In this document: positions 8,574 through 17,485 of the stretch, one piece after another
Layout of the letters: every line of letters begins with the position of its first letter
Position numbering within the stretch: the stretch's first letter is position 1
Assembly (NCBI GenBank): GCA_012522045.1
Contig: JAAYLC010000130.1
Span: 1-58,502, forward strand
Length of the DNA stretch: 58,502 nucleotides
Origin: Bacteroidota bacterium
GTDB taxonomy: Bacteria; Bacteroidota; Bacteroidia; Flavobacteriales; Flavobacteriaceae
Direction: 5' to 3'
The notes under the pieces: generated by a model
Database searches by the model: none
Told to the model about the DNA's origin: nothing
What the model saw: only the letters and a program-made list of their open reading frames with translations
Made by a program: the position numbers and the translations under genes

Positions 8574-10598
8574 ATGACCGGGTTCTTTGCACAATATCCG
8601 ATTATACGTCTTGCTGTATTTTATGCGGCAGGAATCGTTATTGCGTCTCAGTTAAACGTGCCTTTTTTAGTTTTTCCGATTGTGTTAGGTTTGCTTTTTA
8701 TCGCATTTGTTCAATGGATTTTAATCAGAAAAACTATTTTTCAAAATTCCTATTACGGAATTACAATTTGTTTACTATTTGTGACTCTGGGAATTTTCAG
8801 CTATCAAATTCGCTTGCCGGAATTTCAACAAAATCATTATTCCCACGCTATTCATCACAAAACGAATCAATTTGTGACATTGAAAATTGTCGAAAGTCTT
8901 AAATCAGACAGTTATTATGATAAATATTATGCTAACGTCCTTACAATAGACGACTCAAAATGCAAGGGTAAAATATTGTTGAGTATTCAGAAAGATTCTT
9001 TGAATGAGCGCGTAAAATCAGATGATTTGCTTTTTGTTTATGGTGAATTAAAACCGATTCCAAAGAGTTTAAATCCACATCAATTTGAATATTCCGATTA
9101 TTTAAAAACGCAACATGTACATCATCAGTTAATAATCTCTAAGGAGGACATAAATTTTCACACTCCGGGAAAAGCCACTTTGTTTGGTCACGCTCAAAAT
9201 TTTCGAGCCAAATTGATTAATAAACTCCGAGAAACTTCCTTGATGGAGGATGAACGAAGCATTATTCAAGCCTTAATTCTCGGAGAGAAAAAAGATATTT
9301 CTAAAGAATTATATGAACAATATGCCGCTGCCGGCGTGGTTCATATTCTGGCAGTTTCCGGACTTCACGTAGGTATATTTTATGTGCTTTTGACATTTCT
9401 TCTCAAACCTGTTACTTTTTTAAATCACGGTCATATTATTCGTTCCTTACTGATAGTAATCATCTTATGGGGATTTGCATTTCTGGCGGGACTTTCTCCT
9501 TCCGTAATGCGTGCAGTTTCTATGTTTAGTTTTTTTGCTCTTGCAATCATCTTACAACGGAGGACTTCTTCCGTTAACACCTTGTTCATTTCCTTTTTCA
9601 TACTCACACTAATTGATCCGATGAACCTTTTTCATGTCGGTTTTCAATTGAGTTATTCAGCCGTGTTCTTTATTTTATGGCTTCACCCCTTATTTAAACC
9701 CTTGATTTATTCAAAAATTTATGTTTTTAGAGAACTTAAAAGCATGCTTGCAGTTACAATTTCTGCACAAATTGGAGTATTGCCTTTTACCTTGTTTTAC
9801 TTTCACAGTTTTCCGGGACTTTTCTTGCTGACAAATCTTGTTATCTTACCCACATTGACTCTATTTATGGCAATAGGAATAACCGTAGTTGTGCTTTCTT
9901 ATATAAATTCCCTACCTGTCTGGCTTAGTGATTTATATAATCTCATGGTTAATACATTAAACAATTTTGTCAACTGGACAGCGCATCAGGAACTCTTTCA
10001 TTTGAAAGAAATTTATTTTCCCTTCTCCTACGCTCTTTGTACTTATTTACTAGTTATCTTCTTCATACACTATTTGTATTCTCCGTCAAGGAAAAGATTC
10101 GTTCCTGTACTCTTAAGTTTCTCAGTCTTTATTGGTGTAGTCATTATAAATAAGCATTCACATACGGATTTTTATATTTTTCATAAATCGCGAGAACCCA
10201 TATTCGGATATAAAAAAGATAAATACTTTACACTTTTTGTTATTGATACTTCCAAAAATTTCAGGGACTACAATTTTATCAGCTCGTATATTTCAAATAA
10301 AAAAATTAAAGAAATACATCTAAAACCGTTACCGAAAGTATTTGAATATCGAGGTGAAACAGTGTATGTAATGGACAGTACTGCAATACTTCCAGATGAA
10401 ATTTTGATTGATGTATTAATTTTAACTCACAGTCCTAAAATTAATTTAGATAGAGTAATAGAGAATCACGCGCTTAAATTGATTGTTGCTGATGGTTCCA
10501 ATTATCCTTCGTATGTCAAACGTTGGGAAGAAACTGCCAAAAATAAAGAACTCCCCTTCCATTCAACCGGACAAAGGGGAGCTTACAGATTAGATTAA
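8574..10598 (+). CDS. comEC: ComEC/Rec2 family DNA-uptake channel protein
   Basis: 674 residues. Several N-terminal membrane helices, then a soluble OB-like region, then the multi-helix Competence domain with the signature VVHILAVSGLHVGIF at about residues 258-272. In the family this protein forms the inner-membrane channel for single-stranded DNA in natural transformation. The C-terminal 160 residues after the last helices (about 515-674) resemble the position of the metallo-beta-lactamase domain of longer ComEC proteins but show no HxHxDH motif. The ATG at 8574 is used because an alternative earlier ATG (8558) is in another frame. Whether the organism is competent cannot be judged from this gene. 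Confidence 0.92.
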   Translation: MTGFFAQYPIIRLAVFYAAGIVIASQLNVPFLVFPIVLGLLFIAFVQWILIRKTIFQNSYYGITICLLFVTLGIFSYQIRLPEFQQNHYSHAIHHKTNQFVTLKIVESLKSDSYYDKYYANVLTIDDSKCKGKILLSIQKDSLNERVKSDDLLFVYGELKPIPKSLNPHQFEYSDYLKTQHVHHQLIISKEDINFHTPGKATLFGHAQNFRAKLINKLRETSLMEDERSIIQALILGEKKDISKELYEQYAAAGVVHILAVSGLHVGIFYVLLTFLLKPVTFLNHGHIIRSLLIVIILWGFAFLAGLSPSVMRAVSMFSFFALAIILQRRTSSVNTLFISFFILTLIDPMNLFHVGFQLSYSAVFFILWLHPLFKPLIYSKIYVFRELKSMLAVTISAQIGVLPFTLFYFHSFPGLFLLTNLVILPTLTLFMAIGITVVVLSYINSLPVWLSDLYNLMVNTLNNFVNWTAHQELFHLKEIYFPFSYALCTYLLVIFFIHYLYSPSRKRFVPVLLSFSVFIGVVIINKHSHTDFYIFHKSREPIFGYKKDKYFTLFVIDTSKNFRDYNFISSYISNKKIKEIHLKPLPKVFEYRGETVYVMDSTAILPDEILIDVLILTHSPKINLDRVIENHALKLIVADGSNYPSYVKRWEETAKNKELPFHSTGQRGAYRLD

Positions 10599-10625
10599 AA
10601 TTAAGAGTGGGGATATAATTTTACT

Positions 10626-11171
10626 CTAAAATGTCGATTTAAAATTTTTCTGATATTCATTCCAAGCTTCATTGGTAGTAATATTCAAATAATCATCGGA
10701 ATGAATCATTTTTAAGAATATTTCCAATTCTTTCGGCGTTCGATAACCGGGAACAGCTTGGATAAGATCTCCATTTTCTTTAAAAAATACCAATGTGGGA
10801 TAAGCATTTACTTTTAAGGCATGAGCAAAGAGATGTTGTGAATTCCTTCCTCTACGCTCCGGTCTGTAATTCGGATTGGTATAAGTAAAATCTTGATACG
10901 TAACAGATTCATTTCCTTCAGCGTTAAACTTAACTGCGTAATAATTTTCGTTGATATATTCAATTACATTTTTATCACTGAAAGTATTTCTGTCCAACAT
11001 TTTACACGGACCACACCAGGTTGTATAGACATCCATAAAAATCTTTTTAGGCTCTTTTTTTTGTGCTTCCAATGCCTCATTCATACTCATCCAATTGATA
11101 CCGTCTTGCGCATAGGTAAACCCTATAATCAAGAAAAACAGCACTCCAAAAGTCAATCTCATATTTCGCAT
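10626..11171 (-). CDS. secreted thioredoxin-like protein
   Basis: 181 residues. A signal peptide or N-terminal anchor ends at about YAQDG (residue 23), and the thioredoxin fold carries the redox motif WCGPCKML at about residues 51-58. The cis-proline segment is seen in KVNAYPTLVFF, and PGYRTPKELEIFL follows. It is likely an extracytoplasmic disulfide reductase or isomerase. It is the last gene of a minus-strand series behind two peptide transporters and DPP4, 53 bases after the POT gene. ATG codons at 11171 and 11162 are both usable. The partner protein is not known. Confidence 0.9.
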   Translation of the reverse strand: MRNMRLTFGVLFFLIIGFTYAQDGINWMSMNEALEAQKKEPKKIFMDVYTTWCGPCKMLDRNTFSDKNVIEYINENYYAVKFNAEGNESVTYQDFTYTNPNYRPERRGRNSQHLFAHALKVNAYPTLVFFKENGDLIQAVPGYRTPKELEIFLKMIHSDDYLNITTNEAWNEYQKNFKSTF

Positions 11172-11224
11172 ATTCTATTAATTACAATAGGTAAATTTAT
11201 TTAATATAAACGAAGCATGCAATT

Positions 11225-13327
11225 TTATCGTACCCCGTGCATCAATTTTTTCAGTAGCGGATTTAATAATATTGCTAAGACCCCTGCCGCTGCGGGCACA
11301 ATGGTAAATATTAAAAAGAAAGTCGACATGCTATATTCCTGTTGAATTGTATCGACCATGCCTCCCAAAGACGCAGCTATTTTATTTCCGATGGCAATGG
11401 CTAAGTACCAAACCCCAAACATTAATGCAATCATCCGGGCAGGAACCAATTTACTGCCATACGACAAACCGACCGGAGAGAGGAAAAGCTCGCCCAAAGT
11501 ATGGAACAAGTATGCCAAGATTAACCATATCATTCCTACGCGTACACTTCCGGCAACTGCTCCTGAAGGAATAGCGGCAGCTCCAAATGCGAGAATACCA
11601 AATCCTACTGCCATAATCAGCAATCCGAGTCCATATTTCATCGCAGCCGAAGGATTGTATTTGCTATCCCACCATTTAGAAAATAAAGAAGCCAATGCGA
11701 TTATAAAAAATGAGTTCAAAATACTAAACCAAGAAACAGTAATTTCTACTTCATTTTCTTTTATTTCTGCCACAGAACCGGCAACAATCCGCGAAGGTTC
11801 ATTGATTTCCGCATAATCACCTCTGAGTCGTGTTTCGGTTTCGTTATCCAAATAAATGTATTTGCCCAATTCCAAATGCGCAGCTACCTCTTGTCCTACT
11901 TCTAAAGACTGATTGGTCGAAAATTCCAGTGTATGGATAACGACTTCTTCTCCCGGTTGCACAGGACGTGCTTCTGTTATGGATATGTAAGTTATTTGTT
12001 CCTGACCATCAACTATTTCTACTTTTTCTACTGCTTGATACTCAACAGCATACGATTTGGTTGAGAAGTCTTGAACCAGCATCCAAATTGCCAATCCCCA
12101 CATCAGCGAAAAACATAACATAAGCACGATATTGCTTCCTGGAATTTTCTTAAATGTACTTTTATACAACAGCACCAGAACCCAGCTGACAATAAGTAGC
12201 GGTATCACGGTCAATAATGTATTTACGATATTAAATATCAATGCTGCATTTCCGGTCAAAACTCGTTGTGTGTAATCTCGAGCAAACAATACCATTGAAG
12301 TTGCAGCTTGTTCAAACGGAATGAAAAACAGAACCGTAAAAAACGCAAAAATCATTACGGCAATCATCCGATCTCGCAACACTTTTTCATAACGAGATAT
12401 TCTACTGAACAACAAATAAAAGAAAAGGATTACGCCAATTATCACAATGACCAAAGGTCCGGACAGCGTTTCTTCGGGCAAAATAAATTTTTGTGGCAGC
12501 AAGTGAATTCCGCCAATTTTTGAAGTTGGATCGTTGAGTAAGAATAAGAGTCCGATGATAGAGGTTACAACAATCAAAATTTTATCGATGAGTGTAAACC
12601 TATTGGGTTTATAGGTTTTCTTTTCTCCTGTAACATCATTTACTTCCTGATTGTCCGTATTTCGCGGTTGTGGACGATCCCCTATTTTTCCAAACAAGGG
12701 TTTAGAGAGCATAAATTGCAAGGTTCCGAAAAGCATAAAAATTCCAGCAAGTCCGAAACCCCAAGACCATCCCACGCGTTCTGCCAAATATCCACACAAC
12801 ATCATTCCGAAGAACGCACCGGCGTTGACACCCATATAGAAAATGGTATACGCGCCGTCTTTTTTCTCGGGAAGATATTTATACATTTCAGAAATAATAG
12901 AAGTAATGTTAGGTTTAAAAAATCCGGTTCCTATCACCAACAGCGCAAGTCCCATATAAAGAGAAAATTCGGTTTCTATCGCCATAAAAGCGTGTCCTGC
13001 TGTCATCACGATACATCCGATAAATACTGCCCAGCGATAGCCCGTAAATCGATCGGCTATTACACCTCCGACAATTGGAGTTAAATACAGCAAGCCGGCA
13101 TACGTTCCAAAAAGTGCTCCGGCATTTTCGGAGGACCATTCCCAACCCGGATTACTTCCTACGGCAGCAATCGTTAGAAAGTTTATCAATAACACACGCA
13201 TTCCGTAAAACGAAAAGCGTTCCCACATTTCCGTAAAAAACAATACGAAAAGACCGGCAGGATGTCCTAAAACTTTGCTTTTAAAGAATTCCTGATGATC
13301 TTTAGACATTACAACTTCTTTTGCCAT
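11225..13327 (-). CDS. peptide MFS transporter (POT/PTR family), long form with internal insert
   Basis: 700 residues. POT hallmarks: the ExxER motif in FFTEMWERFSFYG (about 31-43), the PTR2-type signature GGVIADRFTGYRWA (about 87-100) and IFYMGVNAGAF (about 162-172). POTs import di- and tripeptides with protons. Between two membrane segments, residues about 421-530 are hydrophilic and have no counterpart in the neighbouring 538-residue paralog; the segment contains VEIVDGQEQITYISI and ends just before SWFSILNSFFII, where the paralogs align again. Two extra hydrophobic segments at about 249-265 and 290-307 are also absent from the paralog. The gene is 59 bases downstream of the paralog, both behind DPP4. 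Confidence 0.93.
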   Translation of the reverse strand: MAKEVVMSKDHQEFFKSKVLGHPAGLFVLFFTEMWERFSFYGMRVLLINFLTIAAVGSNPGWEWSSENAGALFGTYAGLLYLTPIVGGVIADRFTGYRWAVFIGCIVMTAGHAFMAIETEFSLYMGLALLVIGTGFFKPNITSIISEMYKYLPEKKDGAYTIFYMGVNAGAFFGMMLCGYLAERVGWSWGFGLAGIFMLFGTLQFMLSKPLFGKIGDRPQPRNTDNQEVNDVTGEKKTYKPNRFTLIDKILIVVTSIIGLLFLLNDPTSKIGGIHLLPQKFILPEETLSGPLVIVIIGVILFFYLLFSRISRYEKVLRDRMIAVMIFAFFTVLFFIPFEQAATSMVLFARDYTQRVLTGNAALIFNIVNTLLTVIPLLIVSWVLVLLYKSTFKKIPGSNIVLMLCFSLMWGLAIWMLVQDFSTKSYAVEYQAVEKVEIVDGQEQITYISITEARPVQPGEEVVIHTLEFSTNQSLEVGQEVAAHLELGKYIYLDNETETRLRGDYAEINEPSRIVAGSVAEIKENEVEITVSWFSILNSFFIIALASLFSKWWDSKYNPSAAMKYGLGLLIMAVGFGILAFGAAAIPSGAVAGSVRVGMIWLILAYLFHTLGELFLSPVGLSYGSKLVPARMIALMFGVWYLAIAIGNKIAASLGGMVDTIQQEYSMSTFFLIFTIVPAAAGVLAILLNPLLKKLMHGVR

Positions 13328-13386
13328 AGTATAATAATATATAGTTGGGGTTATTTAAATTTTATTCTTTCAAATTTGATATCGGT

Positions 13387-15003
13387 TTAATGAATTCCGT
13401 GCATCATTTTCTTTAATTTCCCGGATAATAAGACAAGGATAAGTCCTGCAACTCCGGGCAATACTGCAAATATTAAAAAGAAAATTGAAATTGAATATTT
13501 AGCACTGATGCTATCGATTAAACCTCCAATTTGGGATCCGACAATATTGGCAATTGCAGAGGATGCAAACCACAATCCGAAAATTAATCCGACAAATTTT
13601 TTAGGTGATAATTTACTTACATAAGAAAGTCCTACAGGTGACAAGCACAATTCTCCCGTTGTATGGAAAAAATAGGCTGCTACCAACCATAACATACTCA
13701 CAGAAGCAGTAGCCGCACCTTGTGGAATGTCTTTACTTCCATATGCCAATACGACAAATCCGAGTCCTAAAAGGAAAAGTCCCATTGCAAATTTGATAGG
13801 TCCGGATGGATTCCACACTTTTTCCCATATTTTACTGAATACGGTCGCTAAGGTAATAATAAAGAAAGAGTTTAAAATCTGGAACCAAGAAGCTACTACT
13901 TCAGTTTCCAATGCCGTAAATTCTCTTTGTATTTTCCAAATTCCAAGGATCCAGATAATTACAAAACTCAATAATGTAAATAAAATGGTGGCAGGATAAG
14001 ATGCTAAGAGTTGTTTTGCCAAACCATATAAAACTACCGAGACAATAACTAAAGGAAAGAGCGTTAAAATGGCATCAATCCATTTAAATGTCAAAGCTGC
14101 ATTTCCTTCTAAGACACGCTGTGTATAGTCCAAGGCAAAAATACTCATCGAACCTCCTGCTTGTTCAAATGCCAGCCAAAAGAAAATACTAAAAAATATA
14201 AGCACGGAGATCACAATCAATCTGTCGCGAATCACTTTTGGAGACTCTTCTTCTTTTTCTTCTTCCTTTTCTTTTTGAAGTTCTTCGGGGGTTTTTCTAG
14301 ATTGTTCTTCATCGTACTGTGTAGCCAGAATTTTTGGATCCAAACCGATCTTTCCAAAATAATTTCTGGCAAAATAAAATTGCAACATTCCAAAAAACAT
14401 GAATATCCCTGCCAGTCCAAATCCGTAGTGCCATCCTATTTTTTCACCGATATAGCCACACAAAAGCATTCCCAAGAAAGCGCCTGCATTGATCCCCATA
14501 TAAAAAATAGTATACCCCGCATCCTTTTTTGTACTGTTATCCGGATAGAGTTGTCCTACCATCGAAGAAATATTAGGTTTAAACATTCCGTTACCTAATA
14601 TCATCAATGCCAATCCGACAAAGAAAAAGTTTTTATCAAAAATTTCGAGTGCCATTGAAGCATGACCAAGGGTCATCATTATTGCTCCAATAATGATTGC
14701 TTTTCGAAATCCGGTCATTTTATCGGCTATGATTCCTCCTAAAATTGGTGTTAGATAGACAAACCCGGTGTACCATCCATAAAGACTCATAGCATCAGCT
14801 CGTGTCCATTCCCATCCACCATCAGCTAAGGAACTCACTAAAAAGAGTGTTAGCAACGCCCGCATCCCGTAATAACTAAATCGTTCCCACATTTCTGTAA
14901 AGAACAATACTAATAATCCCGCAGGATGTCCTAAAACCATTTTGTCATCAACACCTAATTTTTCAAGGTGAGCTAATAATTGAGGATCTATTTCTTGTGT
15001 CAT
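13387..15003 (-). CDS. peptide MFS transporter (POT/PTR family), compact form
   Basis: 538 residues. ExxER motif in FFTEMWERFSYYG (about 34-46), signature GGIIADKMTGFRKA (about 89-102) and IFYMGINAGAF (about 166-176) identify a proton-coupled oligopeptide transporter of the inner membrane. A highly charged linker at about 230-256 (rich in Glu and Lys) joins the two six-helix halves where the neighbouring paralog has two additional hydrophobic segments. The gene lies 23 bases downstream of the DPP4-like gene, so di- or tripeptides released by that enzyme are plausible cargo. N-terminal residues 1-20 are soluble. Confidence 0.94.
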   Translation of the reverse strand: MTQEIDPQLLAHLEKLGVDDKMVLGHPAGLLVLFFTEMWERFSYYGMRALLTLFLVSSLADGGWEWTRADAMSLYGWYTGFVYLTPILGGIIADKMTGFRKAIIIGAIMMTLGHASMALEIFDKNFFFVGLALMILGNGMFKPNISSMVGQLYPDNSTKKDAGYTIFYMGINAGAFLGMLLCGYIGEKIGWHYGFGLAGIFMFFGMLQFYFARNYFGKIGLDPKILATQYDEEQSRKTPEELQKEKEEEKEEESPKVIRDRLIVISVLIFFSIFFWLAFEQAGGSMSIFALDYTQRVLEGNAALTFKWIDAILTLFPLVIVSVVLYGLAKQLLASYPATILFTLLSFVIIWILGIWKIQREFTALETEVVASWFQILNSFFIITLATVFSKIWEKVWNPSGPIKFAMGLFLLGLGFVVLAYGSKDIPQGAATASVSMLWLVAAYFFHTTGELCLSPVGLSYVSKLSPKKFVGLIFGLWFASSAIANIVGSQIGGLIDSISAKYSISIFFLIFAVLPGVAGLILVLLSGKLKKMMHGIH

Positions 15004-15026
15004 TTATTAAAATTATTAATGGGTTG

Positions 15027-17207
15027 TTATAAATTTTCCTTAATATACTTTGTCATTAGTGTATAGAGATGAAGACGGGTATTTCCCCCATAAATATCAT
15101 GATTTTTATCGGGATAAATCCGCCAGTCAAATGTTTTATTGGCTTGTATTAATTCTTCAATCAAAACCATCGCATTTTGAACGTGAACATTGTCATCGGC
15201 ACTTCCGTGAACCAACAAATAATTTCCTTTTAAGTTATTTACGTGATACAAAGGGGAATTCATATCATACCCTTTCGGATTTTCTTGCGGGGTTTTCATG
15301 TAGCGCTCTGTGTAAATCGTATCATAAAATCTCCAACTGGAAACCGGTGCTACAGCGATTGCCATTTCAAAGACATCCGGTGCTTGAAACAGACAGTTAG
15401 ATGACATAAAACCGCCGTAACTCCATCCCCAAATTCCCGTCCGTTCCGAATCGATAAAAGGAAGTTCACTTAATTTTTCAGCTACCGCTATTTGGTCTTC
15501 TACTTCGTATTTTCCCAGTTCTAACTGCGTCATTTTTTTAAAATCGCGCCCTTTGTAACCGGTTCCTCTACCATCTACTGAAACGACGATAATATCAAGA
15601 TCATTGACGAGCATTTGGTGCCAATAATCATTTAATCCCATCCACTGATTGGCAACGGTTTGCGACCCGGGTCCGGAATATTGATATAAAAACAACGGAT
15701 ATTGTTTGTTCTCATCAAAATCCAAAGGCTTTATCATATACATGTTTAAATCTTCCCCATGAATAGATATGGTAGAAAATTCTTTGGGAGCTATTTTATA
15801 ATTTTTCAAACGATTCAACAAGTTTGAATTGTCTTTAATATCGCGTAATTTTTTGCCGTTCTTTGCCTGATGAAGGGTGAACTTCGGAGGGGTTGTGACA
15901 TTGGAGAAGGTATTGATAAAATAAGAATAATCTGCGCTAAATGCAGCGCGGTTGGTTCCTGTTTCATCGGTAAGCCGCACTTTATTTCTTCCCGATGGTA
16001 AAATGGAATAAACATCACGATTGATATTGCCATTTTCCGTACTTTGATAATAAACCCTGCCAGTATTTTGATCAAACCCGTAAAAAGCAGTTACTTCCCA
16101 AGCGCCTTTTGTCACCTGTTTTAACAATTTCCCATTGCGATCGTAATGATAAATATGATTCCAGCCATCTCGTTCGCTTGTCCAGAAAAAACTGTTGTCA
16201 TTCAAAAAAGTCAAATCGTCAGTGATATCCACATAAGCTTCATCTTTTTCTTGCATGATTAATCTGGAAGTTTGGTCTGTGGCATTGACAAAAACCAAAT
16301 CTACCACGTTTTGATGTCGGTTTGTCAACTGAACGCTAAGGATATTATTGTCCGGAGTCCATAACAATCGCGGAATATAATAACTGTTGTAGGAGGTCAA
16401 ATCAATTTCAGTAGTTTGTTGTGTCTGCAAATCGTAAATGTGCAGCGACACTTTTGAATTCATTTCACCGGCTTTTGGATACTTAAAAGTATCTGAATAC
16501 GGATACAGTCCTTTTCCGTAGATATCCATTGCAAATTCAGGCACTTCAGATTCATCGAATTTAATGAATGCCAATTTATTTCCTTGTGTGCTCCATTCAT
16601 AAGCGCGAACAAAAGCAAACTCTTCTTCATAAACCCAGTCGGTTAAACCATTGATAATATGATTTTTTTTCCCGTCAGACGTTATTTGTACAATTTCTTC
16701 TGTTTCTAAGTTTTTGAAATACAGATTGTTTTCATAAACATACCCCACTTTGGTACCATCCGGGCTGAATTCCGGCGATTGAATCTTATCAGTCGAAACC
16801 AATCTAAAAGTTTTGGATGGAATGTCATAAATATAATACGTTCCTCGTGTTGAACGTCGGTAAATGGGTTCTAATTCTGTAGAAAAAAGAATCTTATTCT
16901 CATCAGCGTTAAATTTATAGGAACTGATTCTATAGATTCCTTGTAAATCTTTCGTATTTAGAATTGTTTTGGTTTTTTCACCTGTTTTATAATCATACGC
17001 ATCTATAGTCGAGTTTCTATCGCGATGATTGTAATTTAATACTGTGTATTCTTTCCCGTTTTTCAGAGAATGAATGGCTTCCAACCCTTCTGTGCTAAAT
17101 TGCCCCGTCCATATTTCTTCTAGGGTTATGCTTCTGTTTTGGCCGTGAAATGATATAGAAAACCCTAGTAAAATCAGAAAAATTAAAGACGAAAATGAAT
17201 TTCTCAA
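15027..17207 (-). CDS. S9 family dipeptidyl peptidase IV-like enzyme
   Basis: 726 residues with an N-terminal signal peptide ending around HGQ (residue 23). A beta-propeller region (to about residue 480) carries the double-Glu motif in VYEEEFAFVRAYEW (about 192-205), which in DPP4 binds the substrate N-terminus. The alpha/beta hydrolase domain has Ser596 in GWSYGGF, Asp671 or 672 in HGSADDNVH and His703 in DKNHDIYGG. DPP4 enzymes remove X-Pro or X-Ala dipeptides from peptides, probably in the periplasm here. It is the first gene of the minus-strand DPP4-POT-POT-thioredoxin series, so the products can be taken up by the transporters encoded next to it. Confidence 0.93.
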   Translation of the reverse strand: MRNSFSSLIFLILLGFSISFHGQNRSITLEEIWTGQFSTEGLEAIHSLKNGKEYTVLNYNHRDRNSTIDAYDYKTGEKTKTILNTKDLQGIYRISSYKFNADENKILFSTELEPIYRRSTRGTYYIYDIPSKTFRLVSTDKIQSPEFSPDGTKVGYVYENNLYFKNLETEEIVQITSDGKKNHIINGLTDWVYEEEFAFVRAYEWSTQGNKLAFIKFDESEVPEFAMDIYGKGLYPYSDTFKYPKAGEMNSKVSLHIYDLQTQQTTEIDLTSYNSYYIPRLLWTPDNNILSVQLTNRHQNVVDLVFVNATDQTSRLIMQEKDEAYVDITDDLTFLNDNSFFWTSERDGWNHIYHYDRNGKLLKQVTKGAWEVTAFYGFDQNTGRVYYQSTENGNINRDVYSILPSGRNKVRLTDETGTNRAAFSADYSYFINTFSNVTTPPKFTLHQAKNGKKLRDIKDNSNLLNRLKNYKIAPKEFSTISIHGEDLNMYMIKPLDFDENKQYPLFLYQYSGPGSQTVANQWMGLNDYWHQMLVNDLDIIVVSVDGRGTGYKGRDFKKMTQLELGKYEVEDQIAVAEKLSELPFIDSERTGIWGWSYGGFMSSNCLFQAPDVFEMAIAVAPVSSWRFYDTIYTERYMKTPQENPKGYDMNSPLYHVNNLKGNYLLVHGSADDNVHVQNAMVLIEELIQANKTFDWRIYPDKNHDIYGGNTRLHLYTLMTKYIKENL

Positions 17208-17402
17208 TTGTTAAAAAATTTAAGACCTCAATTTTACTAATTTTTTATGAAAGCACATACCATTTTTTGTTAAATAAGATTGGCAGAAAAATCGACTATG
17301 TAGGGAATATTGCAGGCTTCTTATAAATCCTAAAAATTATAAATCTATTTACAGACAACTTAATAACTTGTTGATAATCATCTGCTTGAGTCTGGAGTAA
17401 AA

Positions 17403-17428
17403 TAAAAAAGGAGGTTTAAAACCTCCTC
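17403..17428 (-). terminator. terminator after the amidino-hydrolase gene
   Basis: On the minus strand GGAGGT and ACCTCC form a 6-bp GC-rich stem followed by six T. It lies about 60 bases after the stop at 17486 and is the only notable structure in the 278-base spacer 17208-17485. Confidence 0.75.
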
Positions 17429-17485
17429 ATTTCATTTATATACAAAATTTAAATAGAGTTTATAATATTCACCGTTACAGAAAAA

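Noticed and set aside
8558-8902. A 114-codon frame starting just before comEC.
   Set aside because: It is out of frame with the clear ComEC coding sequence and has unlikely amino-acid composition.
10605-10630. AGAGT/ACTCT inverted repeat between comEC and the thioredoxin gene.
   Set aside because: Only 5 bp and no T tract; it overlaps a stop codon and is probably chance.
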